The notes under the pieces: generated by a model | Told to the model about the DNA's origin: nothing | The model's database searches: none | The model's input: the letters and a program-made list of their open reading frames with translations, nothing else | Program-made: the position numbers and the translations under genes | NCBI GenBank assembly: GCA_025450815.1 | Contig: JANWLO010000156.1 | Coordinates: forward strand, 1 to 32,952 | Length of the DNA stretch: 32,952 nucleotides | From: Gemmatimonadaceae bacterium | Lineage (GTDB): Bacteria; Gemmatimonadota; Gemmatimonadetes; Gemmatimonadales; Gemmatimonadaceae | Direction: 5' to 3' | In this document: positions 24,288 through 31,584 of the stretch, piece by piece | Layout of the letters: every line of letters begins with the position of its first letter | Position numbering within the stretch: the stretch's first letter is position 1

Positions 24288-25634
24288 ATGTTCGATGAAC
24301 TGAGCGAAAAGCTCGACGCCGTATTTGCGCGCCTTCGCGGGCGCGGTGTGCTCAACGAAGCCGACATCAAGGAGGGGCTGCGCGAGGTTCGGCGCGTCCT
24401 CCTGGAGGCCGACGTCAACTTCCAGCTTACGCGCGAGTTCCTGGAGCGCGTGGAGCAGAAGGCGGCCGGTGTCGCGGCACTCCGGAGCGTGTCGCCGGGA
24501 CAGCAACTCGTCAAGATCGTGCACGACGAGCTGGCCACAATGCTGGGCGAACGCCGTGAAGGGCTGCGAATCGGTACCGTGCCACCCGGCGTCGTGCTCA
24601 TGGTCGGGCTGCAGGGCTCCGGAAAGACGACCACCGCGGCGAAGCTGGCGCGCAAGCTCAAGGCGGAGGGGCGCCCCACGCGGCTCGTTGCGGCGGACGT
24701 CTATCGTCCCGCCGCAATCGATCAGCTCGAGACGCTGGGTAAGCAGATCGATGTTCCGGTCTATGTCGATCGCGAAAGCAAGGACGTCGTAAAGATCGCG
24801 AAGCGCGGAATCGAGGATGCGCACCGCGCGCGCGATCGCGTCGTGATCGTAGACACCGCGGGACGGCTTCAAATCGACGATGAGATGATGAACGAGCTTC
24901 GCCGCCTCAAGGAAGCGGTGAAGCCCGACGAGATCCTCTTCGTCGCCGACGGAATGACGGGGCAGGACGCCGTAAAGATCGCGAAGGGATTCGACGACGC
25001 GCTCGGCATTACCGGCGTCGTGCTCACGAAGATGGACGGCGACGCGCGCGGTGGAGCGGCACTCTCGATCTACGGCGTCACGAAGAAGCCGATCAAGTAC
25101 ATCGGCGTAGGCGAAAAGGTGGATGCGCTCGAGGAGTTCCACCCCGAGCGCATGGCTGGGCGAATTCTGCAAATGGGTGACATCGTCACCCTGGTTGAGA
25201 AGGCGCAGGAGTCGTTCGACACCGAGGAGTCGAAGAAGCTCGAGAAGAAGGTGCGCCGCGAAGGTCTCGACCTGGAGGATTTTCTCTCGAGCATGCGGCA
25301 GATGCAGAAGCTCGGACCGCTGGAGGGCGTGCTCAAGATGCTCCCTGGCGTGAACGCGAAGATGCTCAAGCAGGCGAACATGGATCCGAAGCGCATGAAG
25401 CACGTCGAGGCGATCGTGCTCTCGATGACGGTGGAGGAGCGCAAGAATCCCCACGTCCTGAACGGGTCGCGCCGCGCGCGCATCGCGAAAGGGTGTGGCC
25501 GCCCGGTGAGCGATGTGAATCGACTGCTCGAGCAGTTCCGCGAGATGCAGAAAATGATGAAGAAGATGGGGAAGGGCGGGCGGATGGGATTTCCCGGTAT
25601 GCCGGGAATGACACCGCCGCGCATGGGTCGTTAG
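24288..25634 (+). CDS. ffh: Signal recognition particle protein Ffh
   Basis: This is the GTPase subunit of the signal recognition particle, which delivers nascent membrane and secreted proteins to FtsY. The 448-residue protein has the N domain (1-90), then the G domain with GLQGSGKTTTAAKLA (G1), DVYRPAA, DTAGR (G3), TKMDG (G4) and the closing GVGEKVDALEEF. The Met-rich M domain follows (about 300-448), with the RNA-binding segment NGSRRARIAKGCGRPVSDVN and a Met/Gly-rich tail. The start ATG at 24288 has AAAGG just upstream. It leads the rpsP-rimM-trmD genes on the same strand after a 93-base gap, a frequent arrangement. Confidence 0.97.
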   Translation: MFDELSEKLDAVFARLRGRGVLNEADIKEGLREVRRVLLEADVNFQLTREFLERVEQKAAGVAALRSVSPGQQLVKIVHDELATMLGERREGLRIGTVPPGVVLMVGLQGSGKTTTAAKLARKLKAEGRPTRLVAADVYRPAAIDQLETLGKQIDVPVYVDRESKDVVKIAKRGIEDAHRARDRVVIVDTAGRLQIDDEMMNELRRLKEAVKPDEILFVADGMTGQDAVKIAKGFDDALGITGVVLTKMDGDARGGAALSIYGVTKKPIKYIGVGEKVDALEEFHPERMAGRILQMGDIVTLVEKAQESFDTEESKKLEKKVRREGLDLEDFLSSMRQMQKLGPLEGVLKMLPGVNAKMLKQANMDPKRMKHVEAIVLSMTVEERKNPHVLNGSRRARIAKGCGRPVSDVNRLLEQFREMQKMMKKMGKGGRMGFPGMPGMTPPRMGR

Positions 25635-25727
25635 CTAGCTTTCGAGCGCCACCCGGGTGCGCACCGGAAACACCGGAATGCGCGATGAGCCCGCGTACCA
25701 CGTCACACCCTCAGGGGAGCAAATCGT

Positions 25728-26042
25728 ATGGTCAAGATTCGCCTTCGCCGCGTCGGACGGAAGAAGCTGCCCGTCTATCGCATCGTCATCGCAGACTCGC
25801 AGAGCCCGCGCGACGGCCGCTTCATCGAGTTGATCGGCCAGTACAATCCCCGCCTTCCCGACAACGGGCTGAAGGTTGACGCGGCACGCGCGAACTACTG
25901 GCTCGACGTCGGCGCGCAGCCCACGGACACGGTTCGCTCGCTGCTCCGTCGTGCGGGTGTGCTCAAGGCGCGTCACGAGACACGAGTGGCGTCCAAGCGC
26001 AGCGCGGGCGCCGTCGCGGTGAAAGAGACGAACGCGGAGTAA
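25728..26042 (+). CDS. rpsP: 30S ribosomal protein S16
   Basis: The 104-residue protein starts [18 protein letters not shown] with the typical [13 protein letters not shown] and IGQYNPR motifs. A strong ribosome-binding site (GGGGAG) lies eight bases before the ATG. The last 20 residues are a loosely conserved Lys/Ala tail. It is followed four bases later by rimM. The 93-base gap before it holds only this ribosome-binding site and no terminator I could see, so it may be transcribed with ffh. Confidence 0.97.
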   Translation: MVKIRLRRVGRKKLPVYRIVIADSQSPRDGRFIELIGQYNPRLPDNGLKVDAARANYWLDVGAQPTDTVRSLLRRAGVLKARHETRVASKRSAGAVAVKETNAE

Positions 26043-26046
26043 TCGC

Positions 26047-26580
26047 GTGTCGTCGCCCGAATTGGTCATCGTCGGGCGCATGCGCAAGTCCCACGGGCTC
26101 CGCGGTGAGCTGATCGTGGAGCCGATCACGGACGCGCCGGCCGAAGTCTTTTCGGCCGGCCGTCGTCTTTTCGCTGGCGACGCCGACGGCGAGCCGCTCC
26201 CCGAGCCGCCCGAGCTGATAGTCCGCGAGTCGCGGGCGCACAACAACGGACTGCTGATCGTGCTCTTCGAGGGAATGCGCGACCGCGACGAGGCAGCGCG
26301 CTGGACCACTCGCTACATCGTCGCGCCCGCAGCGGAGCTCGAGCCGCCGGCGAGGGGCGAGGTGTACGTGCACGAGCTGGTGGGGATGCGTGTGGTGCTC
26401 GAGTCGGGCGAGCTCGTAGGTACGGTGAGCGATGTCTTCGAGCTCCCGCAGGGGCTCGCGCTCGACGTCGAGCGCGCCACCGGAACGGTACTGATCCCGT
26501 TCAACGCTGCGTTCATCCACGAGGTGCAGCGAGACTCGCGCACCGTCGTGATCGCACCGCCGCCGGGGCTGCTCGACTGA
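26047..26580 (+). CDS. rimM: Ribosome maturation factor RimM
   Basis: This 30S assembly factor acts on the S19/head region. The 177-residue protein starts at a GTG four bases after rpsP. The N-terminal RimM domain shows VGRMRKSHGLRGELIVEP. The PRC-barrel C-terminal domain has VYVHELVGMRVV, GTVSDVFELPQG, LIPFNAAFIHEV and the end RTVVIAPPPGLLD. Length and both domains are normal. Its TGA stop shares one base with the trmD ATG, so translation of the two is probably coupled. Confidence 0.95.
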   Translation: MSSPELVIVGRMRKSHGLRGELIVEPITDAPAEVFSAGRRLFAGDADGEPLPEPPELIVRESRAHNNGLLIVLFEGMRDRDEAARWTTRYIVAPAAELEPPARGEVYVHELVGMRVVLESGELVGTVSDVFELPQGLALDVERATGTVLIPFNAAFIHEVQRDSRTVVIAPPPGLLD

Positions 26581-27254
26581 TGCTGCGCGTCTCGATCGTC
26601 ACGATCTTCCCCGAGTTCTTCACGACCACGCTTGCGCTCAGCATCCCGTCGCGGGCGGCGGCAGCGGGAGGCGCGTCGTACAACGTGGTCGATCTTCGTG
26701 CGTTCACACACGACCGGCATCGCACGGTGGACGACTATCCTTTCGGCGGCGGGGCAGGGATGGTGATGAAGCCCGATCCGTTCTTCGAGGCAGTGGACTC
26801 CATCGGCGCAACGTCGCCCATAGTGCTCGTCTCCGCGCGCGGCCGCCCGTTCGAGCAGGGCGACGCCGTGCGCTACGCCGCGGGCAGCGAGCTCACGATC
26901 CTTTGCGGGCACTACAAGGACGTCGACCAGCGCGTCGCGGACCATCTCGCCACCGAGGAGATCTCGCTCGGCGACTTCGTGCTGAGCGGCGGCGAGGCGG
27001 CGGCGCTCGTGATCGTGGACGCCACGGTGCGGCTGCTACCTGGCGCGATGTCGGACATGGACAGCGCGCGCACCGATTCGTTCTGGGACGGGAGTGAGTT
27101 GAGCGCCCCGAGCTACACGCGGCCCGCCGAGTATCGCGGTCGCAAGGTCCCGGATGTATTGATGTCGGGCGACCACAAGAAGATCGCCGAGTGGCGCGCG
27201 GCGGAGGCGGAACGACTATCGAGGGCGCGTGTGCGAGGGGAAAAAGAGGGGTAA
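26580..27254 (+). CDS. trmD: tRNA (guanine-N1)-methyltransferase TrmD
   Basis: This SPOUT-family enzyme makes m1G37 in tRNAs, guarding against +1 frameshifts. The 224-residue protein has VSIVTIFPEFF, the DYPFGGGAGMVMKPDP loop, the SAM-binding knot (LCGHYKDVDQRV and ISLGDFVLSGGEAAALV), and SFWDGSELSAPSYTRPAEYRG and VLMSGDHKKIAEWR at the end. The knot loop has Lys-Asp where most TrmD proteins have Glu-Gly; Lys occurs there in Bacteroidetes from memory, so I read it as lineage variation. In most genomes rplS follows directly; here it lies 2.4 kb away, with a riboswitch-controlled protease between. Confidence 0.96.
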   Translation: MLRVSIVTIFPEFFTTTLALSIPSRAAAAGGASYNVVDLRAFTHDRHRTVDDYPFGGGAGMVMKPDPFFEAVDSIGATSPIVLVSARGRPFEQGDAVRYAAGSELTILCGHYKDVDQRVADHLATEEISLGDFVLSGGEAAALVIVDATVRLLPGAMSDMDSARTDSFWDGSELSAPSYTRPAEYRGRKVPDVLMSGDHKKIAEWRAAEAERLSRARVRGEKEG

Positions 27255-27580
27255 AGACGGGCGTAGAGTGCAACATTACGTGCCCATTTTTATGAGGTTT
27301 TACTCATGGGCATGGTCATCCGTCTCTCGTGTAATCGCGCCGAATGAGGGGAGCGGGAGCTTCTTGTCTGGCCGCTCAGTCAGTTCGATGAAGTAGCTCG
27401 TTTCTGCTTCTGTTCTTTCGTTGTGCCAGGCAGTACCCTGGGGCCAACACAACGACGCCGGATTTTCAGCACGAATTCGTTTCGCTGCACGCTGGTTCGG
27501 TCGCTCACTTCTGAGCGACCGTATCCGAAAGCTGTTGTGTTCACCAATTGCTGTCGCACGGTTACTGAGCCGATGGTTTA
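27255..27580. other. Lower-GC intergenic stretch before the riboswitch
   Basis: This stretch between trmD and the riboswitch is visibly poorer in G+C than its surroundings. It contains a nested inverted repeat at 27282-27311 (GCCCA with TGGGC, TGAG with CTCA) that could end the trmD transcript. A perfect 10-bp stem with a CTTC loop (27498-27507 and 27512-27521, CGGTCGCTCA) is not followed by a T run. On the minus strand an open frame ends at 27300 and covers residues such as CWPQGTAWHNERTEAETSY. Its codons (AGA, ACA, TCA) are unlike the neighbours, so it could be a remnant of a foreign gene. I could not identify it. The promoter of the riboswitch transcript must lie here, but I could not place it. 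Confidence 0.45.
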
Positions 27581-27669
27581 GTGACGAGGGCAAAGCCGTC
27601 GAAAGGCGGCGACGCAAAGCCACGAGGCTAACGCATCACTCGCTGATGCCACGCCAGTCGAGCTGTCGC
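27581..27669 (+). promoter_or_regulatory. Cyclic-di-GMP-I (GEMM-I) riboswitch
   Basis: The stretch matches the GEMM-I aptamer in order and pairing. P1 is GUGAC (27581-27585) with GUCGC (27665-27669). The conserved GGGCAAA is at 27588-27594. P2 is GCCGUC (27595-27600) closed by a GAAA tetraloop onto GGCGGC (27605-27610). The invariant GACGCAAAGCC is at 27611-27621. In P3, CGA/UCG and GGC/GCC flank an AG bulge, then the UAAC/CAC receptor region, then a perfect 6-bp stem (27633-27638 with 27644-27649). It lies in the 5' leader of the subtilisin-like protease, ending 17 bases before the GGAG ribosome-binding site and 28 before the ATG. No terminator lies between, which favours control of translation. 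Confidence 0.92.
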
Positions 27670-27697
27670 GCGGACCCTGTACCCATGGAGTCCCACG

Positions 27698-29488
27698 ATG
27701 AAACGCCTCCTCGCCGGATGCCTTGGCATCCTCTCGCTCGCCGCCTGCAACGACGCCACCGCGCCGTCTCCCGTGCAGTCGACTCCTCCCCACACCACCG
27801 CCAACTCGCCGAACGCGGACGTCTGGGCGGGGCACTACATCGTCGTTCTCAAGTCCGGCTCGGCGACTCCCGAGAATCTGCTGCATCGAATTTCCTTCCG
27901 GCACGCGTTGATGCTCGATCAGAAGTTCGGCACGGTGATGCACGGCTTCGCCGCCGCCGTCGACTCGGGCGACCTCGATAAGCTGCGCGCCGACCCGGAC
28001 GTCGATCGCATCGAGCCCGACCGTTTCGTGAAGCAGATGGGCAGCCAATCCGGAATGGGCTGGGCGCTCGACCGCCTCGACCAGCATGGTCTGCCGCTCA
28101 ACAACACGTTCAGCTACGGCGCTACGGGTACCGGCGTGAACATCTACATCGTCGACGGCGGCATTCGGTACACACACTCGGAGTTCGGCGGACGCGCACA
28201 CCTTGCCTTCGATGCGCTTGGCGGCAACGGCTCCGACTGCAATGGACACGGCACCGGCGTGGCCGGCATCGCGGGTGGCAGTGTGCACGGCGTCGCGAAG
28301 AGCTCCACGATCTGGTCTGTTCGCGTCTTCCCATGCAGCGGCAGCACTCCGCTATCCACCATCCTCGCCGGCGTCGATTGGGTGACTGCTCACCACAGAT
28401 CGCCTGCGGTCGCCAACCTGAGCCTCGGCGCCGGCACGGCTCCGATTCTCGACAGCGCCGTGTCCAAGTCGATTCAGTCTGGCGTCACGTACGTCGTCGC
28501 GGCCGGCAACAGCGGTGTCGATGCGTGCACGTCGTCGCCCGCCAAGGTAAAGACTGCGATCACCGTCGGCGCGATCGACGTCACCGATCTTCGCCCGTCA
28601 TGGTCGAACTACGGCTCCTGCGTCGCGCTATTCGCCCCGGGCGTCAACGTTCCCGCGGCGGACTATTACTCGGACGCGTCGCTCGCGAACTGGACCGGCA
28701 CCTCCATGGCAGCGCCCTACGTCGCCGGCGCCGCAGCACTCTACTTGAGCGAACACCCAACCGCGTCGCCCGCCACCGTCCGCAGCGCCCTCACGAGCAA
28801 CACGACGAACAGTCTGCTCGCGAATCTCCTGGGCTCGACCAACAAGCTCCTCTACACCGGGTGGATTGGCGGTACCAGCGCACCGGCCGCCGCGCCTGCG
28901 AAGCCGGCTCCCAAGCCGCCGTCGATCACGCCAGTGGGCGGCGTAGGTGCCGAATACGCATGCGCCTCGCGTGTCTGCTCGTTCGACGCCGGCGGATCCG
29001 GGCCCACGGGCGGGGTCACCAGCTATCTCTGGTCGTTTGGCGACGGAACCACGGCGTCGAGCCGCTCCGCCACGCACACGTACGGCGGTACGGTCTCGAG
29101 CGTCGCCTTCAGTCTCTCGATTGTGACGGGCACTGGGAAGAAGTACTACGTGAGCAAATCGATCGCTCCGGCGAGTTCATCCGGGTCGGCTACCAGCACA
29201 GTTCCCACGTACGTTCCGCCCTCCACGCCTCCGAGCTCGAGCAACAACATCTCACCGTCTTTCACGGCGACGTGCACCAGGAGCCACGTTTGCGCATTCA
29301 ACGCCTACAAGTCCGTGGTGCCCAAGGGTGTCTCGTCCTATCGCTGGGCGTTCGGGGATGGCTACACCGGCAGCGCGGCCGCGTGGACGCACACCTACTC
29401 AGGCAGGAAAACGGTGAGCGTCACGCTGACGATCGTCGACAAGTCGTCAGCCTCCAAGTCGGTGACGAAGACGATCGCAGTGCCATGA
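27698..29488 (+). CDS. Subtilisin-like serine protease (S8, proteinase K type), lipoprotein with two PKD domains
   Basis: This is a 596-residue secreted protease. The signal sequence ends in a lipobox (LSLAAC, Cys17), so it is probably lipid-anchored at the cell envelope. An I9-type propeptide (about 42-112, GHYIVVLKSG to VDRIEPDRF) precedes the S8 catalytic domain with Asp153 (IVDGGI), His184 (NGHGTGVAG), oxyanion Asn271 (AAGNSG) and Ser336 (GTSMAAPYVAG). A Pro/Ala linker leads to two PKD domains (about 420-495 with SYLWSFGDGTT, and 520-596 with SYRWAFGDGYTG), which often bind polymer substrates or other surfaces. The ATG has GGAG seven bases upstream. A cyclic-di-GMP riboswitch sits in its leader and a strong terminator follows, so it is an independent unit inside the trmD-rplS cluster. 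Its substrate is unknown; a surface adhesin is conceivable by analogy with c-di-GMP-controlled proteases elsewhere. Confidence 0.95.
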   Translation: MKRLLAGCLGILSLAACNDATAPSPVQSTPPHTTANSPNADVWAGHYIVVLKSGSATPENLLHRISFRHALMLDQKFGTVMHGFAAAVDSGDLDKLRADPDVDRIEPDRFVKQMGSQSGMGWALDRLDQHGLPLNNTFSYGATGTGVNIYIVDGGIRYTHSEFGGRAHLAFDALGGNGSDCNGHGTGVAGIAGGSVHGVAKSSTIWSVRVFPCSGSTPLSTILAGVDWVTAHHRSPAVANLSLGAGTAPILDSAVSKSIQSGVTYVVAAGNSGVDACTSSPAKVKTAITVGAIDVTDLRPSWSNYGSCVALFAPGVNVPAADYYSDASLANWTGTSMAAPYVAGAAALYLSEHPTASPATVRSALTSNTTNSLLANLLGSTNKLLYTGWIGGTSAPAAAPAKPAPKPPSITPVGGVGAEYACASRVCSFDAGGSGPTGGVTSYLWSFGDGTTASSRSATHTYGGTVSSVAFSLSIVTGTGKKYYVSKSIAPASSSGSATSTVPTYVPPSTPPSSSNNISPSFTATCTRSHVCAFNAYKSVVPKGVSSYRWAFGDGYTGSAAAWTHTYSGRKTVSVTLTIVDKSSASKSVTKTIAVP

Positions 29489-29545
29489 GCTGAATTCGTC
29501 CGGCCGCGTGCCCTGTGCGCGCGGTGCAGCAAATCGAGCGATCAT

Positions 29546-29581
29546 GAGGGCGATCAATGGCTTCGGCTATTGATCGCCCTC
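29546..29581 (+). terminator. Strong intrinsic terminator after the protease gene
   Basis: A 16-bp stem (29546-29561 with 29566-29581, one G-T wobble) is closed by a C(UUCG)G tetraloop and followed by a T-rich run (CTGTTCTTGATT). It separates the protease transcript from rplS, which therefore needs its own promoter in the ~70 bases that follow. Confidence 0.88.
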
Positions 29582-29653
29582 CTGTTCTTGATTAGCTTGC
29601 CAGACTCCCTACGACACTTTTTCCGGGCCCCGAAATACGGCCCCGAGCTCCCC

Positions 29654-30016
29654 ATGCATGTATTCATCGAAACCCAGAAGGAATATCTCCGCACCGACAT
29701 TCCGCCCTTTCGTGCGGGCGATACGCTGCGCGTGAACGTACGCGTAAAGGAAGGAGAAAAGGAGCGGCTGCAGGCCTTCGAGGGCGTGTGCATCGCCAAG
29801 CGCGGTAGCGGCGTGAGCGAGACCTTCACGGTTCGCAAGATCTCCAACGGCGTCGGCGTCGAGCGAATCTTCCCGCTCCACAGCCCGATGCTTGGCGACG
29901 TGCACGTGGTTCGCCGTGGCCGCGTTCGCCGCGCGAAGCTCTACTATCTGCGTGCCGCCACCGGTAAGGCAGCGCGGATCAAGGAGCGCAAGATTCAGAT
30001 CGCCAAGCCCGCGTAG
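29654..30016 (+). CDS. rplS: 50S ribosomal protein L19
   Basis: The 120-residue protein starts at the ATG at 29654 ([17 protein letters not shown]) and shows the L19 signatures [50 protein letters not shown] and [11 protein letters not shown]. An open frame upstream begins inside the terminator hairpin and was rejected. Separation from trmD by the protease cassette is unusual, and the upstream terminator means it must have a promoter between 29582 and 29653. I could not identify that promoter. The rnhB gene follows after 25 bases. Confidence 0.97.
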   Translation: MHVFIETQKEYLRTDIPPFRAGDTLRVNVRVKEGEKERLQAFEGVCIAKRGSGVSETFTVRKISNGVGVERIFPLHSPMLGDVHVVRRGRVRRAKLYYLRAATGKAARIKERKIQIAKPA

Positions 30017-30041
30017 CTCGCACGCCGCCGGGCCGCCGCTA

Positions 30042-30740
30042 GTGCACCGCGCGCGCTGGACGACGATCGAGCGGGAGCTGCGCCTCAGCGGCGGTGCGCT
30101 CATCGCCGGAGTCGATGAAGTCGGACGGGGCTCCCTTGCGGGCCCCGTCGTCGCATGCGCCATCGTCATGCCATCCGACACACGTGCGCTGCGGGGCGTG
30201 GATGATTCCAAGGCGCTCACGCCGCTCGCCCGCGAGCGCCTCGTCACACTGATCGTAGAACGCGCCGTGAGCCTTGGGTTGGGCGCAGCATCCGCGCGGG
30301 AAATCGACCGCCTCAACATCTACCACGCGAGCGTGCTCGCGATGCGCCGCGCGCTCGCACGGCTTCGCGTCGCGCCCGATCACATCCTCGTCGATGGCCG
30401 CCCGATACGCACGCTCGGCGTCGAGCACCACGGCATCGTGGACGGCGATGACAAGTGCTTCAGCATCGCCTGCGCATCGATCGTTGCGAAGGTCACCCGG
30501 GACCGGCTCATGGCCTGTCTCGCGCGCCGCCACCCGCACTACGCGTGGGACCACAATTGCGGCTACGCAACACGTCGTCACATCGACGCACTACACGCGC
30601 ACGGACCCTGCGCGCATCACCGCCAGTCGTTCGTCGTGAAGGCGCTGCTGCCGGGTGGAGAGATGGTGTTGGAGGTCATCGAAAGTTCGGACGCACATCA
30701 CAACAGGGACTCGTTATCGGAGCATGAAGCCGCGATGTGA
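30042..30740 (+). CDS. rnhB: Ribonuclease HII
   Basis: This enzyme removes ribonucleotides and RNA primers from DNA. The 232-residue protein begins at the GTG at 30042 and has the acidic catalytic residues in IAGVDEVGRGSLAGPVVACAI (DE pair), in ILVDGRPI, and in the SIVAKVTRDR segment with the following HPHYAWDHNCGYAT. Length is slightly above E. coli RNase HII (198) because of a C-terminal extension (about 30 residues after QSFVVKALLP). The GTG lacks a clear ribosome-binding site; the open frame upstream overlaps rplS. It follows rplS closely, the common gene order. Confidence 0.94.
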   Translation: MHRARWTTIERELRLSGGALIAGVDEVGRGSLAGPVVACAIVMPSDTRALRGVDDSKALTPLARERLVTLIVERAVSLGLGAASAREIDRLNIYHASVLAMRRALARLRVAPDHILVDGRPIRTLGVEHHGIVDGDDKCFSIACASIVAKVTRDRLMACLARRHPHYAWDHNCGYATRRHIDALHAHGPCAHHRQSFVVKALLPGGEMVLEVIESSDAHHNRDSLSEHEAAM

Positions 30741-30857
30741 TCGACTCGGTGCGACCCCCGTGAGGGCTGTCACAGTGGCGCACCGGGGCATGCTTCTAGC
30801 ACAGGATGTAGCGCAGCAGGGGTCGGATTCGGTCAGGGCGTCTTCATGGAGAAAAAG

Positions 30858-31505
30858 ATGATCAACCATTTCAAGATGTTTGCGGCAATCGCGCTCGTGG
30901 CACCGGTGATGGCCGGATGCGCCACCAAGGGGTTCGTTCGGGAGCACGTCGCCGCCGAGCAGGCGCGCGCCGACGCACGCACCGATTCCGCCGTGAGCGC
31001 CGAGCGCTCCGCGCGTATGTCCGGTGACAGCTCGCTGACGCTCGATGTCGCGTCGCTTCGCAAGGACCTGGACAGCCTTCGCACTGAGTATGGCGCCAAG
31101 ATCACGGCGCTCGAGAGCGGGATGCAGTTTGCCCTTCCCGTGCACTTCGCGTACGACGACGCGACGGTTCGCGATGAGGACAAGGCGGCGCTCGACCGCT
31201 TCGCCAAGGTCGTCACCAAGTACTATCCCGGCTCGGTCATCACGGTCGAAGGCTTTGCCGATCCGGCTGGCAGCCAGAAGTACAACCTCGACCTCTCGAA
31301 GCGTCGTGCTGGTGCCGTTCAGGGTTACCTCTCTTCGAACGCCGGCGTGACGGATGAGATTCGCGCGGTTGGTTACGGCAAGGCGCGCCTCGTGGTTCCG
31401 AACGCCTCCAAGGATCAGCCGGGCGCGGATCAGAATCGCCGCGTCGTGTTCGTGGTCGAGAGTGCCCAGGCTCCTGCGCAGGGCGTCGCGATGACGGGCC
31501 AGTAA
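30858..31505 (+). CDS. OmpA-family peptidoglycan-binding lipoprotein
   Basis: The 215-residue protein starts at the ATG at 30858, which has GGAG six bases upstream; an ATG at 30846 overlaps that site and is less likely. A signal sequence ends in a lipobox (VMAGC, Cys21). A helical, probably coiled-coil segment (about 25-90, with AEQARADARTDSAVSAERSA) follows. The C-terminal OmpA/Pal domain (about 98-205) shows VHFAYDDATV, VEGFADPAGSQKYNLDLSKRRA and the peptidoglycan-contact Arg in DQNRRVVF. It probably tethers the outer membrane to the wall. Without neighbouring tolB or tolA genes I do not call it Pal. It is followed by a terminator. Confidence 0.9.
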   Translation: MINHFKMFAAIALVAPVMAGCATKGFVREHVAAEQARADARTDSAVSAERSARMSGDSSLTLDVASLRKDLDSLRTEYGAKITALESGMQFALPVHFAYDDATVRDEDKAALDRFAKVVTKYYPGSVITVEGFADPAGSQKYNLDLSKRRAGAVQGYLSSNAGVTDEIRAVGYGKARLVVPNASKDQPGADQNRRVVFVVESAQAPAQGVAMTGQ

Positions 31506-31530
31506 GCTCTACCGCTTCATTGCTGTAAGC

Positions 31531-31558
31531 ACGCGGCGCGCCCCCGGGCGCGCCGCGT
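31531..31558 (+). terminator. Intrinsic terminator after the OmpA-family gene
   Basis: A GC-rich 12-bp or longer stem (31531-31542 with 31547-31558, starting ACGCGGCGCG) with a tiny C-rich loop is followed by TTGCTTTT. It lies 26 bases after the OmpA-family stop and 27 before the end of the convergent flippase-like gene. Confidence 0.85.
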
Positions 31559-31584
31559 TGCTTTTGGCCCCCGTGTGGACCCAG

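Noticed and set aside
27421-27981. A plus-strand open frame covering the riboswitch and the start of the protease gene
   Set aside because: It crosses the structured aptamer and overlaps the protease gene in another frame; the protease has its own ATG and ribosome-binding site.
29570-29653. An N-terminal extension of ribosomal protein L19
   Set aside because: The extra start lies in the terminator hairpin, and L19 proteins begin at the downstream ATG (29654).
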